A DNA stretch of 64,000 nt from Novosphingobium sp. G106 (GTDB lineage: Bacteria > Pseudomonadota > Alphaproteobacteria > Sphingomonadales > Sphingomonadaceae), in contig NZ_JAHOOZ010000001.1 of the NCBI RefSeq assembly GCF_019075875.1, positions 806,001 to 870,000 of the forward strand, in the 5' to 3' direction. The position numbers and the translations under genes are program-made. The notes under the pieces were generated by a model. It had not been told where the DNA came from. It searched no databases and was given only the letters and a program-made list of their open reading frames with translations. This document shows, piece after piece, positions 53,053 to 61,529 of this stretch; the first letter of the stretch is position 1, and every line of letters begins with the position of its first letter.

Positions 53053-54263
53053 GGCGCGAGGCCCGGGAAATAGCGCCCTGTGTCGGCGCCGATAGGCCGC
53101 ACGTCGCCGAGCATCGGCCGGCGCGGCACATGCGGGAAAACCATGCCCACTGCCGCAGCCCAGCCGCGCAATTCGGCACCGAGTGCGGCGGCATCGTAGG
53201 CGCGCTCCTCGGCGAGCGCCTGCGCCGTCACCGCGCTCATCGCGAAACCGAGCCGCTGGGCCTGGCCGTTCCTGTAGGCGCGCCAGCCTTCGATCGCCGC
53301 GAAAATACCGGTGAGCGGATCGGCCAGGGCGTCGCCGACATAGCCGATCTCGCCGCTCGCCTGCTCCATCGCGCGGGCGAGCCCGCCGGCGACGCCGCAG
53401 TCGTGGCCGATCCCCGCCCAGTTCGCCGCCTCCCCGCTGGCGCCGTGGCCGGTGACCGAGAGCCAAACGAGCCCCGGCACCTCGCGCACCAGGGCATCGG
53501 CATCGATGCCGAGCTGGCGCAAGGCGCGCGGTCGCGAGCTTTCGATGACGATGTCGGCGCGGCGGATCAGCGCGATCAGCGCAGTGCGGTCGGCCTCTCG
53601 CGCGAGGTCGATCGCGGCATTGGCCTTGCCCTGGTTGATGATTTCGAAAGTCGCCGGGTCGTCGCGGCGGATCAGGTCGGGACGGCCGGCGCTCTCGACT
53701 TTCACCACTTCGGCGCCGGCCTGCCAGAGCAGGTGCCCAACGAGCGGCCCCGCCCAGATAGCGGAAAGATCCACCACCAGCGGTAGTGTGGCAAAGTCGC
53801 GTCGCCGGTGCGAGCCGGTGGCCAGCACCTCTACCGGCGCTGACACCGGAACTTCGTCGGCATCGGCCACTGTAAGGCCCAGCAGCCGCCCGCGTTCGAG
53901 CAGGTCGGCACCATCGAACCGCGCAACGGCCTGCGCAATCGCATCCTGGTCATGGACGTCGATCGCATCGTCGAGGAACAGCGCGGGCAGGTATTCGCGG
54001 TCGATCGGGCGGATCAGAGTCAGCGCGAACCAACGCCCGTCGCGCGTCGGCAGCAATCGGCTTCCGCCCATTCCCGCGGAAGTCCTGCCGGCGATGACGT
54101 AGCGATTGGCCGAACCGCGCTCGCCCACGATCGTAGCGCCGTCGAGCGCGGCAACTCGCGCCGAGCCGGTTTCCTCGGCGAATACACGCAGCTGTCGGTC
54201 GGCCCAGCGCGCCAGCGGGATCGCCGGTGTGCTGGAACCTTCGGGACCGTCAGCAGTCGGCAA
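53046..54263 (-). CDS. CaiB/BaiF-like CoA-transferase, apparently circularly permuted
   Basis: A 405-residue class III CoA-transferase with unusual order. Segments typical of the middle/C-terminal part of the family (TRDGRWFALTL at 73-83, GLTVADADEVPVSAPVEVLA at 129-148) come first. The normally N-terminal Rossmann half (LVVDLSAIWAGPLVGHLLW at 162-180, EVVKVES) comes second, with the probable catalytic Asp D311 in GDALADPLTG. Catalytic residues seem kept. It overlaps the acyl-CoA ligase gene by 14 bases and the amidohydrolase start by 7. Confidence 0.8.
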   Translation of the reverse strand: MPTADGPEGSSTPAIPLARWADRQLRVFAEETGSARVAALDGATIVGERGSANRYVIAGRTSAGMGGSRLLPTRDGRWFALTLIRPIDREYLPALFLDDAIDVHDQDAIAQAVARFDGADLLERGRLLGLTVADADEVPVSAPVEVLATGSHRRRDFATLPLVVDLSAIWAGPLVGHLLWQAGAEVVKVESAGRPDLIRRDDPATFEIINQGKANAAIDLAREADRTALIALIRRADIVIESSRPRALRQLGIDADALVREVPGLVWLSVTGHGASGEAANWAGIGHDCGVAGGLARAMEQASGEIGYVGDALADPLTGIFAAIEGWRAYRNGQAQRLGFAMSAVTAQALAEERAYDAAALGAELRGWAAAVGMVFPHVPRRPMLGDVRPIGADTGRYFPGLAPC

Positions 54264-55749
54264 GGATCTTCTTGACTTCGCGGCGCAGCAGCTTGCCCAT
54301 TTCGTTGTAGGGCAGCTCTGCGACGAAGGCGACCTTGTCGGGCACGCGGCTCGAACGCAGGCGGCCGCGGATCAGTTCCTTGAGTTCGCTTTCGCCAGGC
54401 GTGTCGTGGCCTTCGCGCACGACGACGGCGATGCCCACGGCTTCGCCCCATTCGATCGACGGCACCGCGCAGGCGCAGGCATCGGCGATGGCGGCATGGG
54501 TCAGCAGCACGTCCTCGATCTCCCCCGGCGACATGTTTTCGCCGCCGCGGACGATGACGTCGTCGGCACGCCCGGAGAGGAAGATGTAGCCGTCCTCGTC
54601 GATGAAGCCGGCGTCGCGCGTCGGGAACCAGCCGCCTTCGACGAGCGCGCTCTTTTCCTTGTACTCGCCCGAAACCTGGTCGCCGCGCACGTAGATCTCG
54701 CCCGCTTCGCCCGGCGGCAGCGTCTTGCCGTCCTCGTCGCGGATCTCGATCTCGACGGTCGGCAGCGCCTGGCCGAGCGAGGTCAGGCGCGCGCGCACCT
54801 TGGGATCGTCCGAAGCCAGCGCCGCGCGGTGGTCGTCGGGGCCGAGCAGCGCGACGGTCGAGCTCGTTTCGGTCAGGCCATAGGCGTTGGTGAAGCCCGT
54901 GTTCGGGAACAGCGCCAGCGCCTTCTGGATCACTTCGATCGGCATCTTGCCGCCGCCGTAGGAGATTGCGCGCAGCGACGAGACGTCCGTCGGGTTCTTC
55001 TCGAAGGCCTCGATGATGCGGCCCAGCATGGTCGGCACGACGAAGGCGTTGGTGACCTTCTCGCTCTCCACCAGCTTGAGCCAGCCATGGGGGCTGAAAG
55101 CCGGCAGCATGACGATGCGGCGGTTCGAATAGACCGAGGACATGATCGCCGAGATGCCGGCAATATGGTAGGGCGGCACGACCATGATCGCCGCGTCATC
55201 CTCGCCCGCGGAGGCGAATTCGACCGACCCGAGGATATAGCCGAGCAGGTTCGAGTGGCGCAGGATCGCGGCCTTGGGCGCCGCGGTCGTGCCGCTGGTG
55301 AACAGCTGCACCGCCACGCCTTCGCCCGGATCGTATTCGCGGTCGACGCTCTCGGGGACCAGTTCCTGGACCTTGAGCGTGAATTCCTCGCGCGGGAGCA
55401 CGGTATGGCCCTGATCGCCGGCGATCCGCGCAACGCGTTCCTCGTCACCGATCACCAGTGCCGGCGCGATCCGGCCGAGCAGCGCCGCCAGGTCGGTATC
55501 GGCCAGGCGGTAGTTCAGCGGGCAATAGGGAACCCCGGCCAGCGCCGCGCCGAACAGCGCGATCACTGCCGCTTCGCTGCTCTCGTCCAGCAGTGCGACA
55601 TATTGCGCGCCGCTCTGCTCGATCAACTCGAAGGCACCGCGCGCCGCGCTCAGCAGCTCGGAATAGGTCCAACGCTTGCCGTCGCAGACGAGACCGACGC
55701 GGTCGGGAGCGGCCTCGGCGGCCATTTCGAGAAGAAGCGCGATGTTCAT
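54250..55749 (-). CDS. AMP-dependent acyl-CoA synthetase/ligase
   Basis: A 499-residue class I adenylate-forming enzyme. LFTSGTTAAPKAAI is the AMP-binding P-loop, YGLTETSSTVALLG the acyl-site motif, GGWFPTRDAG the adenosine-binding Asp region, VRGGENMSPGEIEDVL the domain hinge and LLRREVKKIL the end with the catalytic Lys. Starts 27 bases after the CGGAPM small-protein gene. Probably activates an acid to its CoA ester for the adjacent CoA-transferase and beta-oxidation genes. Confidence 0.91.
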   Translation of the reverse strand: MNIALLLEMAAEAAPDRVGLVCDGKRWTYSELLSAARGAFELIEQSGAQYVALLDESSEAAVIALFGAALAGVPYCPLNYRLADTDLAALLGRIAPALVIGDEERVARIAGDQGHTVLPREEFTLKVQELVPESVDREYDPGEGVAVQLFTSGTTAAPKAAILRHSNLLGYILGSVEFASAGEDDAAIMVVPPYHIAGISAIMSSVYSNRRIVMLPAFSPHGWLKLVESEKVTNAFVVPTMLGRIIEAFEKNPTDVSSLRAISYGGGKMPIEVIQKALALFPNTGFTNAYGLTETSSTVALLGPDDHRAALASDDPKVRARLTSLGQALPTVEIEIRDEDGKTLPPGEAGEIYVRGDQVSGEYKEKSALVEGGWFPTRDAGFIDEDGYIFLSGRADDVIVRGGENMSPGEIEDVLLTHAAIADACACAVPSIEWGEAVGIAVVVREGHDTPGESELKELIRGRLRSSRVPDKVAFVAELPYNEMGKLLRREVKKILADC

Positions 55750-55776
55750 GCGGTTATCGGGGTCCTGTAGTGCAGA

Positions 55777-56067
55777 TCAGTCGGAAGCAGGAAGCGGCTT
55801 GGCGTCCTTGACGACCAGCGCAACGCCGTCGACCGAAAGCGAGCCCTTGCCAGGCTTGACACAGAGCAGCTCGTATTTGCCGTCGGCATCGACATAGCGC
55901 TTGCCCATCAGCGTGCCGGCCGAGAAGTCGGGGCTCAGCGGGGCGGGTTCGGCAGGCTTGGCTTCGCCCATCGGCGCGCCGCCGCATTCGATCGTGCCGC
56001 CGCCGGTCTTGATCACCATGACTTCGGTGTCGTCGGCAGCGCTCTTCAAACGGGTTCCGGGCTTCAT
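55777..56067 (-). CDS. Small conserved protein with CGGAPM motif
   Basis: A 96-residue cytosolic protein of unknown function. It opens KPGTRLKSAADDTEVMVIKTGGG and has a CGGAPM motif at about residues 28-33, which I recall in small proteins next to CoA and lipid catabolism genes in actinobacteria. A second Cys (LLCVKPGKGSL, near 69) is present. It sits between an acyl-CoA ligase and a CoA-transferase on the same strand. It could be a carrier or metal-site protein, but no function can be claimed. Confidence 0.7.
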   Translation of the reverse strand: MKPGTRLKSAADDTEVMVIKTGGGTIECGGAPMGEAKPAEPAPLSPDFSAGTLMGKRYVDADGKYELLCVKPGKGSLSVDGVALVVKDAKPLPASD

Positions 56068-56113
56068 GTTTCAATCCTCTGTGTAGTTTCGTATGTCGAA
56101 TATATGTTCGCGA

Positions 56114-57340
56114 TCAGGCGATCGCACCCGACGCCTTTAGGCGCGCAATCCGCTCCCAATCAAGACCGAGCTCCAACAGTACCGTTTCAGTATGTTCTGA
56201 GTGCTCGGGCGCGCGGGGTGTCGTCATCGCGGCATGGTCGAATTGGACGGGACTGCGCACGACGCGAAGCGAGTCCGAACCGTCGATCGGATCGATGTTG
56301 AAGAAGGCGTCGTTGGCGATCGCCTGTTCGTCGCCGCCGAGATCGAGCAGGCTCTGCACGGCCGCCCACTGGCCTTTCATCGTCTTGAGATGCTCGCGCC
56401 AGTAGTCGAAGCTCTGCGAAGCGAAGGCCGCGACGATGAGCTCGTTGATCTCGGCGCTGTGCTCGGTCAGGCCGGCCGAACTGGCGAAACGCTGGTCGTT
56501 GGCGGCGTCGTGCAGGCCCAGGTGCTCGAAGGTGTCGCGGATGTAGAGGTCCGGCACCATGATGAACAGGCTGATCACCCGTCCGTCCGAAGTCTGGAAG
56601 TGGCCCATGAACGGATTGAACGCCGCGCCGCCGACCTTGGGCAGGCCGACGCGCATCATCTGGCCGCCGTGGAGGTAGGGGGCGATTACCATGCCCGACA
56701 TCCACATCGCGCTCGACAGCAGCGATACGTCGACCTCGGTCGCCTCGCCGGTCTGAGAGCGGTGGAACAGCGCCCCGGCGATGCCGCCGGCGAGGTACAT
56801 GCCGCTCATCGAATCGCCCATGCCGCCGATGCCCATCTGCAGCGGCACGTCGAATTCCTGCGGCGTCAACGCGTGGGCGACGCCGCTGTGGATCCAGAAC
56901 GCTGTCATGTCGTAGCCGCCGCGGTCACGGTCGGGGCCCTTGTCGCCATAGCCGCTGCCGCGCGCGTAGATGATCTTGGGATTGACCGCGCGGATGTGCT
57001 CGACGTCGATCTTCAGCTTCTGGCGCGCCGCGGGGAGGTAGTTGGTCAGGAAGACGTCGGCGTCCTTGGCCAGTTCGTAGACGAGTTCCTGCCCTTCGGG
57101 ATTATTGAGGTCGATCGCGATGCTGCGCTTGCCCCGGTTGGGGTGCTGGATCATCGGATTGGCGACGGGATCGAAGGTCATGCCCGCGATCGTGCGCATG
57201 CCGCGCTGCGAATCGCCGCGCACGGCGTGTTCGACCTTGATCACGTCGGCCCCCCAGTCGGCGAGGACGGCTCCGGCACAGGGCACGAAGACGAACTGCG
57301 CGACTTCGAGGACCTTCACGCCCTTCATTACCTGGGTCAT
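56114..57340 (-). CDS. CaiB/BaiF family CoA-transferase
   Basis: A 408-residue class III CoA-transferase moving CoA between carboxylic acids. The N-terminal Rossmann part ([21 protein letters not shown]) with DVIKVEH is canonical, and the catalytic Asp is D176 in GGMGDSMSG. It is a paralogue of the next gene upstream, with long shared stretches such as HPNRGKRS and [15 protein letters not shown]. Conventional domain order, unlike the third family member at 53046-54263. Confidence 0.9.
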   Translation of the reverse strand: MTQVMKGVKVLEVAQFVFVPCAGAVLADWGADVIKVEHAVRGDSQRGMRTIAGMTFDPVANPMIQHPNRGKRSIAIDLNNPEGQELVYELAKDADVFLTNYLPAARQKLKIDVEHIRAVNPKIIYARGSGYGDKGPDRDRGGYDMTAFWIHSGVAHALTPQEFDVPLQMGIGGMGDSMSGMYLAGGIAGALFHRSQTGEATEVDVSLLSSAMWMSGMVIAPYLHGGQMMRVGLPKVGGAAFNPFMGHFQTSDGRVISLFIMVPDLYIRDTFEHLGLHDAANDQRFASSAGLTEHSAEINELIVAAFASQSFDYWREHLKTMKGQWAAVQSLLDLGGDEQAIANDAFFNIDPIDGSDSLRVVRSPVQFDHAAMTTPRAPEHSEHTETVLLELGLDWERIARLKASGAIA

Positions 57341-57455
57341 TGGCGGCTTTCTCCCGGGCGGGCCGCCGATGGTAGCGAGCCCGCTTGCAGATACCCTAGC
57401 CGTACGATCCGCGCGAAGTCGAGGGCAGGGGCCGTAAAGGACCCGCGCCGCCGCC

Positions 57456-58685
57456 TCAGGCGATGGCGCCCTTGGCCTTCAACTGCTCGATGCGGTCCCA
57501 GTCGATGCCCGCTTCCATGAGCACGATCTCGGTGTGCTCGCTGGCCTGGGGCGCGCGGGTTGTCTCGGTCGGCTCGCCGTTCCACTGGACCGGGCCGCGC
57601 ACGAGGCGCATCGGCGCGCCGCCGTCGGCGCCCTCGACCTCGATGATCATGTCGTTGGCGATCGTCTGGTCGTCGGTCAGCAGGTCGCGCACGGTCTGGA
57701 TCGGCGCCCACTGGCCCTTCATCGTCTTGAGATGCTGGCGCCAGTATTCGAACGGCTTCTTCGAGAAGGCGTCGACGATGTAGCCGCTGGCAATCGCAGC
57801 GTTCTGGAACAGCTGGACCGGTTCGGCGAAGCGCGGGTCGTCGGCCATTTCGGGCAGGCCGAGATGCTCGAAGGTGTCGCGGATGATGCCCGAGGGGCTC
57901 AGCACGCAGAGGTTGATCCAGCCGCCGTCCGAGGTGCGGAAGTTACCCATGAACGGATTGACGCTGACGCCGCCCGACTTGGGCATCGAATTGGGGCTGT
58001 ACTGGTCGGTCTCCATGACCTGCGCGATCAGCGCGCCCTGGGCCCACCAGGCGGTGGACAGCAGCGAAACGTCCATCTCGACCGCTTCGCCGGTGTTCTT
58101 GCGGTGGAACAGCGCGGCCGAGATGCCGCCGGCGATGAACATGCCGCCGATCGAGTCGCCGAAGGCGGGCATGCCCTGGCCGAGCGGACCGTCGAGTTCT
58201 GCCGGCGACATGGCGTGGGCGATGCCGCTACGCGACCAGAAGCAGGTGCCGTCGAAACCGCCAATCTCGCGTTCGGGCCCCTTGTTGCCCAGGGCCGAGC
58301 CGCGGGCATAGATGATGTTCGGATTGACCGCGCGGATGTGCTCGACGTCGAACTTGTTCTTCTGGCGGTGCTGGGGGAGGTAGTTGGTCAGGAACACGTC
58401 CGCGGTCTTGGCCAGTTCATAGAGCACTTCCTGGCCCTCGGGCGTCGACAGGTCGATGCCGACCGAGCGCTTGCCGCGGTTCGGGTGCTCGATCAGCGTG
58501 TGGCGCAGCGGGTCGAGCTTGACGCCGCCCATGTTGAGGAACCCGCGCTGCGTGTCGCCGCGCACCGGGTGCTCGACCTTGATGACGTCGGCGCCCCAGT
58601 CGGCGAGGATTGCGCCGGCGGCCGGCGTGAAGGTGAACTGCGCCACCTCGAGAATGCGAACGCCCTGCATCACCTTGGTCGTCAT
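57456..58685 (-). CDS. CaiB/BaiF family CoA-transferase
   Basis: A 409-residue class III CoA-transferase, paralogous to its downstream neighbour. Rossmann start [34 protein letters not shown], and catalytic Asp D177 in AFGDSIGG. Both could act as subunits or on different acyl groups. First gene of a minus-strand run that includes the second CoA-transferase, the small CGGAPM protein, acyl-CoA ligase, permuted CoA-transferase and amidohydrolase. A double IclR-like motif lies about 140 bases upstream. Confidence 0.9.
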   Translation of the reverse strand: MTTKVMQGVRILEVAQFTFTPAAGAILADWGADVIKVEHPVRGDTQRGFLNMGGVKLDPLRHTLIEHPNRGKRSVGIDLSTPEGQEVLYELAKTADVFLTNYLPQHRQKNKFDVEHIRAVNPNIIYARGSALGNKGPEREIGGFDGTCFWSRSGIAHAMSPAELDGPLGQGMPAFGDSIGGMFIAGGISAALFHRKNTGEAVEMDVSLLSTAWWAQGALIAQVMETDQYSPNSMPKSGGVSVNPFMGNFRTSDGGWINLCVLSPSGIIRDTFEHLGLPEMADDPRFAEPVQLFQNAAIASGYIVDAFSKKPFEYWRQHLKTMKGQWAPIQTVRDLLTDDQTIANDMIIEVEGADGGAPMRLVRGPVQWNGEPTETTRAPQASEHTEIVLMEAGIDWDRIEQLKAKGAIA

Positions 58686-59023
58686 GATCGTCCTGTCCCT
58701 AGTTCGGAGCGCGTTGTCGCGCGCTGGTCTATAGTGAGGGGCGGCCTGGCCGCTCCATTGGCCTCGTCCTGCGCGGATTCTCGGCGGCGATCAACCTGCA
58801 CGGCATCGCCGAGACGATAACGCCTGAAACGAGGCGTAAAACGAGGGGTTGATTTCTCGATGCTGGGTCGCGATATGCCGCGTTGCAACATAGTAAGCGT
58901 GCTTAGTTGTTTGCGAAAAACGCCACAGCTATTGCATTCTATGCAATTGACAGGGTGCTTATACTAAGCAAGGTTAGGGTTGCTTTAAAATTCCTCCCCC
59001 CTGGTCCATACCGGAGAATTGTC
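58686..59023. promoter_or_regulatory. Divergent promoter region with an array of palindromes
   Basis: A 338-base gap between the CoA-transferase and the small secreted protein genes. On the left it has ACGCCT-N6-AGGCGT (58820-58837) next to AAAACGAGG, related to the IclR-like motif. Further right come GTTGCAAC (58882-58889), an AGTAAGC-GT-GCTTAGT near-palindrome (58892-58907), ATTGCAT-TCT-ATGCAAT (58931-58947, perfect) and TGCTTA-TAC-TAAGCA (58956-58970, perfect). TTGACA at 58947-58952 and TATACT at 58960-58965 are promoter-like, although their spacing is not standard. Confidence 0.6.
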
Positions 59024-59341
59024 ATGAAGAAGTTTGCTGCTCTCGCCGCCGTCGCGACCCTCGCCACGCTCGCCGCTCCGGCCGCTTTCGCCGCTGAATC
59101 GTCGCAGTCGGTTCGCGCCGCTACCGACGCTGCCGCGGGTTCGGTCGCCGTCAACGCCGGCAAGATGCTCTACACCAGCAACGGTTCGCGCGTCGCCGCG
59201 ATCTATCGCGTCACCGCCGAAGGCAACCCGCAGGTCATCCTGAACGGCAAGCTGGTCACCGTGCCGGCCTCGACCCTCTCGGACGTCAACGGCAAGGTCA
59301 CGACCTCGCTGTCGAAGGCCGAACTGGGCCGCGCTCAGTAA
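59024..59341 (+). CDS. Small secreted or periplasmic protein of unknown function
   Basis: A 105-residue protein with a signal peptide (MKKFAALAAVATLATLAAPA, cleavage likely after AFA). The mature ~80 residues are Ala/Ser/Thr/Val-rich with GKMLYTSNGSRVAAIYRV, resembling a small beta-strand PRC-like or pilus-independent domain; no cysteines. The ATG has GGAGAA nine bases upstream and the frame upstream lacks signal-peptide features. A strong terminator follows, so it is a monocistronic, probably well expressed gene behind an elaborate promoter. Confidence 0.82.
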   Translation: MKKFAALAAVATLATLAAPAAFAAESSQSVRAATDAAAGSVAVNAGKMLYTSNGSRVAAIYRVTAEGNPQVILNGKLVTVPASTLSDVNGKVTTSLSKAELGRAQ

Positions 59342-59364
59342 GCGTCGGACGCAACCGATAAAGC

Positions 59365-59398
59365 AAAGGGCGGCGCGATTGCGCCGCCCTTTCTGTTT
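59365..59398 (+). terminator. Rho-independent terminator after the small secreted protein gene
   Basis: AAAGGGCGGCGC (59365-59376) and GCGCCGCCCTTT (59381-59392) form a perfect 12-base stem around GATT, followed by CTGTTT. Confidence 0.88.
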
Positions 59399-59457
59399 GT
59401 GCGTCCTTTATTTGTGCAGTGCGCAATGCCGCCGGACGGATCTATGCTCGGCGGCGC

Positions 59458-59928
59458 TCAGCCCTTGAGGGTGTTGCCGTAGATCCGGTCCACGTAGTCC
59501 TGGAGCCGCTCGAGCTCGCTCGTCGAAAAGCCCTTGAACATGCGGTCCTCGGCTTCCCGGGCGATCGTCGCCAGCTTGTCGAGCAGGGGCTCGGCGGCAT
59601 CGGTGAGGTAGACCGCGCGGGCGCGGCGATCGTCGTCGCGCTCCCGGCGTTCAAGCAGTCCGTCGGCGCAGAGCCGGTCGATCAGCCTTCCGGCCGAAGC
59701 TTCGGACATTTCCAGCGCTTCGGCGATGACCCGCTGGGTCGCGCCGGGTACACGGGAAACAACGGCAATCATGGCCCATTGCGAGCGGGTTACATGCAGG
59801 CCGGCGACCTGGCGGTCGAAATTGTTGCGGAGCAGGCGGGCGAGCACGGTGAGGCGCAGGCCGATAGCCCGCCGGGTCTCGTGATCGTTGTCTACGGTCG
59901 CCTCTATGATCATCTCCCACCCATTCAT
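59458..59928 (-). CDS. MarR-family transcriptional regulator
   Basis: A 156-residue winged-helix regulator: TRSQWAMIAVVSRVPGATQR, IAEALEMSEASAGRLIDRLCADG and LERRERDDDRRARAVYLTDAA cover the DNA-binding region and wing. A 17-bp perfect palindrome lies 68 bases upstream. It is convergent with the small secreted protein gene and precedes nothing on its own strand, so it is probably an autoregulated regulator of the neighbouring thiolase or others. Confidence 0.88.
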   Translation of the reverse strand: MNGWEMIIEATVDNDHETRRAIGLRLTVLARLLRNNFDRQVAGLHVTRSQWAMIAVVSRVPGATQRVIAEALEMSEASAGRLIDRLCADGLLERRERDDDRRARAVYLTDAAEPLLDKLATIAREAEDRMFKGFSTSELERLQDYVDRIYGNTLKG

Positions 59929-59995
59929 CGCCTCATCCGGCGAGAATTAGCCGGAATGTGGCGAGAATGCACGAATTTTTGTCGGCCGCACAATG

Positions 59996-60012
59996 TGATA
60001 CACAGTGTATCA
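59996..60012. promoter_or_regulatory. 17-bp perfect palindrome upstream of the MarR gene
   Basis: TGATACAC-A-GTGTATCA is a perfect inverted repeat with a one-base centre, in the 106-base gap between the MarR start and the thiolase stop. Its size and symmetry fit a MarR-dimer operator. Confidence 0.65.
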
Positions 60013-60034
60013 AGCGCCCGCTTCAAAGGGTGGT

Positions 60035-61291
60035 TCAGACGCGTTCGATGATGATCGCAGGAGCCATGCCGCCCGCGGCGCACATGGTGACCAGGCCATA
60101 GCGGCCGCCGGTGCGCTCGAGCTCGTCGAGAGCCGTGCCGATGAGGATCGCACCGGTGCCGGCGATCGGGTGGCCGAGGGCGATCGAGCCGCCGTTCGGG
60201 TTCACCTTGGCGCGGTCGAGGTCGAGGTCGCGGATGAACTTCTCGACGACGACGGCGAAAGCCTCGTTGACTTCCCAGACGTCGATATCGTCCTTGGTCA
60301 GGCCGGCCTTGGCCAGCACCTTCTTGGCGGCGGGCCCGGGCGCGTTCAGCATCAGCGTCGGATCGTCGCCGATCTCGGCCATGGCGACGATGCGCGCGCG
60401 CGGCTTGAGGCCGTGCTTGTCGGCATAGTCCTTCGAGGCGAGCAGGATCGCGGCCGCGCCGTCGACCACGCCCGACGAGATGCCGACGTGGTGGATCGGC
60501 TTGATGTCGACGTCGGGATATTTCTGGTTGATCAGCTCGGCATAGGTCTTGCCGCCTTCCTGCGAGGGCATGTTCAGGAACATCTCGAAAGCGGGCTTGA
60601 GCTGGGCCAGGCCTTCCTTGGTCGTGTCTGGGCGCGGGTATTCCTCATGGTCGAGGATCACGTTGCCTTCGTCGTCCTTCACCGTGATCGTCGACTTGTC
60701 GAAGCGGCCTTCCTTAAGCGCGACCGCGGCGCGGCGCTGGCTCTCGACGCCCATGTCTTCGAGTTCCTCGCGGGTAATGCCTTCCATCGCGGCGATCGCA
60801 TCGGCGCAGACGCCCTGGTTCGACTGCGGATGCTTGGCCTGGAGGCGGGGGTTGCCCGTGCCCATGCCGCCGCTGCCGCCGAGGCCGGCCTCGCGCTGCT
60901 TCATGCCGTACCAGTTGACATAGGACAGCATGTCCATGCCGCCGGCGATGACGAGGTCGTGCATGCCCGACATGATCATGGCCGCGGCGAAGTTGGTCGT
61001 GGTGATCGACGAGCCGCAGAAGCGGTTCATCGTCACGCCGCCGGCCTTGACGTCATAGCCTGCGTCGAGCGCGGCGTTGCGGCCGATGTCGCCGCCCTGG
61101 AGGCCGATCGCGCCCGACACGCCCCAGATCACGTCGTCGACGTCGGCGGTGTTCAGGTTGTTGCGGTCGCGCAGCGCGGCCAGGACCGTGGCCGAGAGAT
61201 GTTCGGGATGCATGGTGGAGAGGGCGCCTTTGCCCATCTTGCCGATGCTGCGATAGGTACGAACGGCGTCGATGATATAGGCGTCGGCCAC
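60035..61291 (-). CDS. Thiolase (acetyl-CoA C-acyltransferase)
   Basis: A 418-residue beta-ketothiolase from a GTG start with GAGGAGAG upstream. The nucleophile is C92 in NRFCGSS, VNEAFA and NPNGGSIALGHPIAGTGA carry the catalytic His, and CAAGGMAP near the C-terminus the second Cys. It cleaves a beta-ketoacyl-CoA with CoA, the last step of beta-oxidation, and would complete the set with the acyl-CoA dehydrogenase and hydratase genes in the window. Confidence 0.93.
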   Translation of the reverse strand: MADAYIIDAVRTYRSIGKMGKGALSTMHPEHLSATVLAALRDRNNLNTADVDDVIWGVSGAIGLQGGDIGRNAALDAGYDVKAGGVTMNRFCGSSITTTNFAAAMIMSGMHDLVIAGGMDMLSYVNWYGMKQREAGLGGSGGMGTGNPRLQAKHPQSNQGVCADAIAAMEGITREELEDMGVESQRRAAVALKEGRFDKSTITVKDDEGNVILDHEEYPRPDTTKEGLAQLKPAFEMFLNMPSQEGGKTYAELINQKYPDVDIKPIHHVGISSGVVDGAAAILLASKDYADKHGLKPRARIVAMAEIGDDPTLMLNAPGPAAKKVLAKAGLTKDDIDVWEVNEAFAVVVEKFIRDLDLDRAKVNPNGGSIALGHPIAGTGAILIGTALDELERTGGRYGLVTMCAAGGMAPAIIIERV

Positions 61292-61529
61292 GGATTCTCT
61301 CCTCGAACGGTGTTGGCCTGCTCATGCTAGGCCGACGGGGGGATTTGCAATCGCCAAACCACCGCCATCGCCGAGGCGATTGGGCGCGTTCGACACTAAT
61401 GTGTCAATTTTTCGTGGCGCTACAAGAGGTCATTGGAGCAACCGTCGATCTTCGGACATTCTACGCTTCGAGCCTTGACGCAACTGCCTGGGGCGACAAC
61501 TACAAGACCTCAGGAAAAGAGGGGATTCC

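Noticed and set aside
55777..56067. Small CGGAPM protein as a rubredoxin
   Set aside because: Only two cysteines are present and not as two CxxC pairs, so a rubredoxin iron site cannot form.
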